Shown: positions 58,201-64,000 of the stretch, piece after piece
Numbering within the stretch: the first letter of the stretch is position 1
How the letters are laid out: each line of letters starts with the position of its first letter
Assembly: GCF_000764305.2 (NCBI RefSeq)
Contig: NW_025936313.1
Location: 124,001-188,000, forward strand
From: Hyalella azteca
Lineage: Eukaryota; Arthropoda; Malacostraca; Amphipoda; Hyalellidae
Length of the DNA: 64,000 nucleotides
Direction: 5' to 3'
Made by a program: the position numbers and the translations under genes
The notes under the pieces: model-generated
Seen by the model: only the letters and a program-made list of their open reading frames with translations
Databases searched by the model: none
What the model was told of the DNA's origin: nothing

Positions 58201-61200
58201 GACATGTAATTATAGTATTTATGCTCGAGCGATCTTTACACATGCTTTTATGAAACAGCCTAAATTAACTTGGTTGTACTATCATGACACAGCATTGCCG
58301 TAAATTATGAACGCGTATTTTCAATAAAGGTTATTAGTAAGAAAACAACCAATTTGATAATAGAGTAAAATTTCGTAGAATAATTAGTAGTATGTCGCTC
58401 GCTGATTAAAAATGCCGAGAAGGGGAAGCGAAGGAGGGCAAGTGTGCAGCCAGACGTAGGATGTGGCAGACGTTAGACGGCAGAGCCTGGCCGAGAAATT
58501 TTAACCGCGTGAGGCCGTTTGGGCTCGATGCAGCGTTCACCGACCGCTCCACGGGACTCTTAAGATTGCGATTGAGAATCGCAAGCCTCAGGCAGGCTTA
58601 GCTGGATCCCTATGCGAATCTATCACTACGTTCACTACGTATGGTCATTATAACTCCGCTCGTAAATGAAATTATCAATCTGAATTTTGTCATGCTCATT
58701 CAGCTACTTATTTACAATTTCTGTACAATAACAAAAAATATATAAATTTTGTATAGCATTATTTTTTGATAGAGGATGACTTACCTAATTTTTACCTTTG
58801 AGACTTACCTAATTTTGTGAGACATAAGGAAGTAGTACTATTTATTCTCTATTGATCGGTATTAAAGACATATCTTAATCAACATCTATTTTGTAGATAT
58901 TATCTAACAAAATATTTTTTAATTTCTGCTAAATCGGAGATTACACATTTTCTTTGGAAGCCGCAGTTCTCATGAAGGAATTGGGGAAAGAATGAGGGGA
59001 AACACACGTCGTAAATAACCCGCCTGTCACTCATGTGGTGAAGTGGAGCACAATGAGGAGCAAGTAATAATGGATGGCCAGCGGTCCGCCAAGGCCAATT
59101 AGTTCTAGCCGAGCGTAGGCCATTCCTCGGCCACATAAAAGCCAGCCGTAGCCCCAAAATGGGTACTGGTTCAGGTATCATATTACAAAGGCAACATGCT
59201 CGAGCGTAGCAACTTGCCGCTCTGAACACAGACAAGGATTCCACACCGTTGTCGCGAATTCTTCGCTCACAGACTTCGTCGCACTCTGACTACCACCCTT
59301 AAGAAACCGTTTTCTTTGTGTGCCAAAATTTTTGCAATGGGAAACATTTTTCGCAGTCGTGTCAGTTCTTTATCTGATCTTGGGTTTACTAGTGTTTATA
59401 TATAGATTTTTTTAAAAATTAAATTCTCTTGTAAAAAGACGGCATGGACTCGTTGGGTTTGGCCCCTCTATGGGGAGCGTTGCAAGGCATCGGAGGCTGG
59501 CCCATGGTTGACCCCGCATGGGATCCTGCTTCGTACTCCACCGAAGCCTCCTTGGCTTCTCTGCGTGACCTCTTCATCACGCCTATGTTCGGCATGGCCA
59601 TCTCTGCCGACGTATTCAACACCTCACACTTCATGATTTATGTTGGTATAGCTCTGATACGCTTTCATTTGTTAATTTTTTATGAAGCCATTACTTTTTT
59701 AGCAAAAAATACCGATTAAGTGTATGGCAAACACATTTTAGTAAGAGTTGCGATGAGTTTTTATTTTTCTTTATATATAGCTCACACATCAAAAATTCTT
59801 CACTTGTGTGTTAGGAAGTATTTTCTCAACAGTAATCTTATCCTACCCATTACACTTGTAAATTAGGAACAACTACAACTGTGATTAAATTAGACGGGAA
59901 AAGATAATGAAAGTCAATAATGCGTTACTGTCCTTGCCTTAGGTGGGCGAAGGTTCTCCGGGCATCAACTAGACCGTCCTCGCCAATCCGATAATTTTCT
60001 CTGGAATTTATGACGCATACAGAACTTTCATAACCGAATCTGCCAAGCAAATGAGAGACTACCTAGGCTCCAGCGTTACAGATGCAGAAATTAGTGCTGA
60101 AGTGGAAGACCTGCTTGCTTTTGAGACCACACTGGCAAAGCTCATGGTCGATGCGGGTGCCGACAATGTTACCGAAATACTTGAAAGGATGACCGTGGAT
60201 CAAGTCCAAGCTGCGCTTGACTCGCAAACTCCAGGACAGGTAACAAAGTTCTAAGTGCAATAAATGTTGTATACGCAATCGTCCAAGGCGTTTACCAGAT
60301 AATGCTAAAAAGCCGAAGTAGGAATCAGTTGTACGCTGTAAACAGTGTAAACAGTTTTGAATATGACTCATAATTTGAATTTCATGCTTACATTTCAAAC
60401 TCATGTAGCAAAGTTTAACACTGGTAATAGGTGAACTGTCCAAAAATAGTATGAGAAATCATTTAGGTTAATTAAAAATTGAGATACGCGTTAAGTCAGA
60501 TTGTCATTTTTGAAAACAAGCGATAAATTCAGGAAAAAGTACTTATGTCAATGATCCAGACGCTAGTGTGAAATGATAAGCTTCTTATTGCAATATATGC
60601 ACCGCAATCTGGGAAGTATGTAAAAAAATCGGGTTCATTATAAGTTCCTGCTATGGTTTGATTGTCGCATACGCTGCATATCAACGCATGGAAGTTAAAA
60701 ATAGTTCCTCAAAAAATTTACAGGCCATTCACCGGTGAATAAAGTTAACCTGTGTTAATTAAGGTTGGTTAATAAAATTAAAGGCTTAGAAATAATACAG
60801 TCGTCTGCTTCAGTGCAGTAGCAAGATGTTCTTTCCAATTTTGTTAGTTCAACTTGCTGGAATACATCCGTTTGGTGTTCGAGCCGTCTTCTGTGACCAT
60901 CACAGCGGACGAAGTGATATACCTTGAGGAGGGTGTCGACTACATCTCACGATGGAGCACGCTGCTCTCAGAAACACCTACGAGAGTTCTCGGTGAGTAT
61001 CAATAATTGTTATTACTACTGTCAATAAATACAAGTTTATTACATGAATAATAATATACGTTTTAAAAATTACTTTTTAGAGACAACACTTCCAAAGAAT
61101 CCAGTATCTCCAATCTTACAGATGTACAATGAATTTCTCATCTAATTTTCGAAAATTAAAAAAATTTACTTTTCAATTTTTCTAATATATATAAATTTTT

Positions 61201-63430
61201 TTTAATATGTAATTTTTTTCAAAATTATTTATCCTGTTAATTGATTCGTGCATTGCCTCTGATTTCACATAAGTGTGCAAAATTTCAGATCTATTAGACA
61301 GTTTAAAGTGTGTCAAATATCAGTTATAAGATTTGTGGTAGCTGACAAAATATTTTTTAAATTTTTTTAATATTTAAAAAAATTTTTTTAAATTTTTTGA
61401 AATCATTTATTTTGACATTTGATTCATGCATTGTCTCTAACTTTACACAAGTGTGCAAAATTTCAGATCGATGGGATAAGTAGAAGTATGTTAAAAATTG
61501 ATTATAAGATTTGTAGCAGACAGACAGACAAACAGACATACATGAAGTGAAGTTAAAGAGAAGTGTTGTAATTAACATGAGTAAAAATCTGTTTTACGTC
61601 TAAAAAACTGCCAAATAACTTCAATAACTCGTGAAAAGTCTCTTAAAAAAGTCCTAACTTTAAAAAAAAGGCTCTTAAAGTCTCTTAAAAAAAGACCTAA
61701 CTAAAAAAACTGTGGGGCAGGGTGGTCCAGTGGTAGTACCAAGATTAGAGCAGAGAGATGCGGGTTCGAGCCCAGCTCTGAGAGCCCGTTTTCGTCTCAT
61801 TCGGTGAATAGGTTAAGCTCAGCAGAAACTGGAGCAGTGAGTTGCGAGTTCAAGACTGTAACAAGCTGTGAATGTTATGCGATGGTAAGAATCTGCGACG
61901 GGCCTACGGCCTAACCGCTATATTATAATTATGTAATCCACAACGTCTTAATCACTTTATTTTACCCTAATACAAATAATTACATGAAAATTTATGTTCG
62001 TCCCCGTCAGCGAATTTCATGTCATGGATGTGGGTTCTTCAACTTGGAACTCAGACAACCTATGCAATGCGGAAAATCAGTAGTGACTTCGAAGAAGTCT
62101 ACCTTGGAACCAGACTTGATCAGTTTCCAAGAGCTGACTTCTGCAGGCTGGAGATGAACCAGGAATTGGGCTTCGTGCTTTCCAGGGCCTACGTTGACGA
62201 GTTCTTTCCAGCTGGAGCCAAAGAAGAAGTATTGCTCAAAATTGAAATCAGATAATCGTGAACTCATGAACATTTTTGTGGCCACGTTCGATCCGTACTT
62301 ATTAATTCTTCATGATAGAATATATAGGATTCAAGTTCTAAACGTATTGACATTTGGATACTGATCTTGCAGATTTATAGAACAATCTGAACCTCGACAC
62401 ATAATCGCTAACAGCGCTGGTCTGCCTTTATCAGAACGAGCAGCTAGTCGAAGACGTCCGTTCTTCTTTCAATGCTCTGTTCGACGAGAACACATGGCTC
62501 ACTCCAGAGGACCTCGTCACAGCCAGAGAGAAGCTACAGGCAGTCGAAAGTTTCGTCGCCTACCCCGAATGGATTATGGACGATGCAACCTTCACGGCAG
62601 CCTATGAAGGGGTAAGCTGTGTCTGGAAATTCTTTTTAATTTCATATTCTTGTCATGAATTTCTCAAGAATTACGTAAACAATCTTTTCCATAAGTAATT
62701 TGTTACTGCCACTGATGTATTTTGGCAAATGATTAATGATTCTAAACTAATATCAAATTTTACGTATCAAAAATTTATTTCATCATTATTAGGCGAAAAT
62801 TTTACATCGTGAATCTGATACGCGATATTATTACAAAATATTGCTGCATAGGGTACTTCTGATAATGTCGTGTAATAATACTAACCCCTATTTCTGGAAT
62901 TATACACTTTTGTTTCCCCATTGAAAGTTGGAGATCGCCGCTAACGATCAGTTCGGTAATCTCGTGCGCATTGGACAATATATGGAGCTTTACGAATGCG
63001 AAATCTTCAGGACTGAACCGCAAACAAAGTTAGTGCATGTTTTTTAGTAAAAGATGTAAGAAAAAAATTCTGATTATGAATAAAAATACATTTGTCAACT
63101 CAACGATTTGTCATATAATTTCATGTTGCAAATCACAATTTCATATGTTGTATTATGTAGAAGTCAAATGAAGAAAAAAATTGTTATACGTTTGCGATTC
63201 CAATTTCGGATAGACTGTAATCGTGCAGAATTAACGTTAATAAACAACGTTTATTTTAACAATTAATTAGCAAAACATGTTTGGCAAGGCGTTGAAATAT
63301 GCTCCACTGCCATTAGTTGATTCAATACAAAGCATATAACCAGCATAAATCTAATTTATCCCACGCAACAGATTCATATTGCCTCCTACGGTGGTCAACG
63401 CCTTCTACGATCCGACGACCAACTCTATAA
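52260..63430 (+). CDS. Neprilysin-like M13 zinc metallopeptidase, 5' part
   Basis: Exons: 52260-52356, 52622-52695, 54414-54489, 54687-54789, 55067-55200, 59439-59645, 59943-60239, 60848-60992, 62011-62228, 62435-62611, 62928-63028, 63372-63430, continuing past the window. M13 enzymes are type II membrane or secreted peptidases that trim bioactive peptides. Visible: N-terminal anchor [24 protein letters not shown], the M13 signature [32 protein letters not shown], and [11 protein letters not shown], whose Asn-Ala binds substrate backbone just before the HExxH exon, which lies off the window. Exon 7 in the supported frame has a TAG at 59970-59972, and the exon 6/7 junction is ambiguous: donor 59646 (phase 1) or 59641 (phase 0). 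So this may be a functional gene with an error or unusual splice, or a pseudogene. A cytoplasmic-tail exon could lie upstream of the chosen ATG. Confidence 0.85.
55235..59300. mobile_element. Old 4-kb element with diverged inverted ends, filling neprilysin intron 5
   Basis: 55235-55560 and the reverse complement of 58980-59300 match along about 320 bp (roughly 75%). Landmarks are GGTAGT, GCGACGAAGTCTG/GCAGCGAAGTCTG, TTTGTAATATGATA, GGTGGCCGAGGAATGGCC/ATGTGGCCGAGGAATGGCC and AACTAATTGG. A second inverted pair lies inside (about 55915-56000 and 58535-58620: CTTAAGA, GGTTCTCAATC, GTGGAGCGG). The outer ends read CTTAGGCTGGTAGT and, inverted, CTTAAGGGTGGTAGT. No transposase was recognised. It may be one old TIR element or two inverted copies of one repeat. 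Confidence 0.6.
56588..57000 (+). repeat. Direct duplication of about 130 bp in neprilysin intron 5
   Basis: 56588-56720 and 56869-57000 share GATTACGAAGAG, TATGTTTTAAA/AATGTTTTAAA, AAGAGAATGAATGCATAAAC, and AACGATYATGTTATTT-like ends, at about 80% identity. Confidence 0.7.
61058..61573. mobile_element. Dispersed 510-bp repeat, copy B
   Basis: Partner of 42628-43142, same orientation and same internal duplication, here in neprilysin intron 8. It ends with the GACA tract and AGTGAAGTTAAAGAGAAGTG. Confidence 0.75.
61712..61935 (+). mobile_element. tRNA-derived SINE-like unit
   Basis: A pol III type A box (TGGTCCAGTGGTAG, 61723-61736) and B box (GGTTCGAGCCC, 61763-61773) lie at near-tRNA spacing in a head of about 75 bp, followed by an unrelated body of about 150 bp. 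The head cannot form a clean tRNA with an anticodon loop, so it is a SINE or tRNA relic and not a working tRNA gene. It lies in neprilysin intron 8, right after repeat copy B. Confidence 0.65.
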
Positions 63431-64000
63431 GTATGTATGAGTATGATTGAAAACTTGACTTTCTCATGAGTTTGTGTGAGAGGCTTCACATTCACGCATA
63501 CTGCTAAGTATTCTTATTTCAATGATGTTTTTGTATGATCGGAAATTTTTTGCAGGATTTTTATTCAAAACTTAAATCTATATACGTAGAACCCTCTGAA
63601 CAACTCGTGGTTTAGAACCATCTGAACTATACTAAGTGTAGTTTTGAACCCTCTGAACAACTCAGTATAGTTTAGTACCCTCTGGACAACTAAGTGTAGT
63701 TTATTTATAACCCTGTGAACAACTCCAGTTTAGAACCCTCTGCAAAACTCTTTGTAGTTTAGAACCAAATTATAAATTCAACGGCAATATAATTTATGTC
63801 ACAAATCACATATGCAAAGACTACTGTTGAGTAAATGAACATCACTATGAATTTCTCCGAGCTCCTTAGTAAAATGATGTACGTAAATAATATTCAAAAT
63901 TTCATTAAATTGTTAACTCCGCAGGTCTTCAAACATATATTAATAACTAATATTAAATAAGTTATGAATAAGGAAATAATTTTTTTGAACTTATCACGGT
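63431..64000. other. Start of the intron after neprilysin exon 12, to window end
   Basis: Apart from the minisatellite, the stretch is AT-rich with no exon signal. The catalytic HExxH exon is expected further right. Confidence 0.5.
63595..63775. repeat. Degenerate minisatellite in a neprilysin intron
   Basis: Six or so loose units built from AACCCTCTGAACAACTC and GTGTAGTTTAGA words, spacing 25-45 bp. It lies in the intron after exon 12. No coding role. Confidence 0.75.

Noticed and set aside
61712..61790. Functional tRNA gene
   Set aside because: A and B boxes are present, but no acceptable acceptor stem or anticodon arm could be drawn; it is better read as a SINE head.

Overview
The window is animal nuclear DNA, AT-rich, with short coding exons separated by long introns with GT-AG borders, and heavily loaded with decayed transposable elements. 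The gene content and protein style (an invertebrate catalase ending in Ala-Lys-Leu, a beta-sarcoglycan, an M13 peptidase), together with an interstitial TTAGG-type tract, fit an arthropod. My best guess is a malacostracan crustacean; the species cannot be fixed from the sequence alone.

Host genes, left to right: (1) the 3' part of ZMAT2/SNU23, a U4/U6.U5 spliceosomal zinc-finger protein (168-1443, +), with a shortened C-terminus; (2) a complete 7-exon mannose-6-phosphate isomerase (9536-14141, +), including one GC-AG intron; (3) a complete 6-exon beta-sarcoglycan on the minus strand (27591 down to 16990), whose 8.2-kb first intron holds a large inverted, LINE-filled composite repeat; (4) a complete 10-exon catalase (31092-40180, +), 505 aa, with His75, Asn148 and Tyr358 at the textbook positions; (5) the 5' part of a neprilysin-like M13 metallopeptidase (52260-63430, +), whose HExxH catalytic exons lie beyond the right edge. 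MPI and SGCB converge; SGCB and CAT are divergent over about 3.5 kb. The five genes have unrelated jobs (splicing, sugar phosphate metabolism, dystrophin-complex adhesion, peroxide detoxification, peptide cleavage) and do not form a functional cluster.

Transposable-element layout: 1.9-4.9 kb holds CR1-like LINE scraps, a near-perfect foldback and a TIR element. 6.0-8.95 kb is a decayed Jockey-like LINE. 20.1-26.3 kb is a mirror-symmetric structure (outer TTGGGTT-rich arms, inner 20-bp minisatellite arms) with two LINEs in its centre. 29.0-29.5 kb is a short pogo-type element whose longer relative, with transposase remains, lies at 46.7-48.05 kb. 43-49 kb is a TE graveyard containing a Polinton-type DNA polymerase B relic, a Penelope-like GIY-YIG relic, the pogo copy, and a very young hAT-like palindrome with an exact 8-bp target duplication. 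The palindrome sits inside an unidentified coding-like remnant. The neprilysin intron 5 is almost filled by an old 4-kb element with diverged inverted ends, and a tRNA-derived SINE-like unit lies at 61.7 kb.

No bacterial-type operon, CRISPR array or rRNA was seen. The best candidates for something undescribed are the palindromic hAT pair, the composite inverted structure in SGCB intron 1, and the unidentified coding remnant at 48.1-49.0 kb. All exon borders were placed by eye from reading frame, splice motifs and recalled family sequences.
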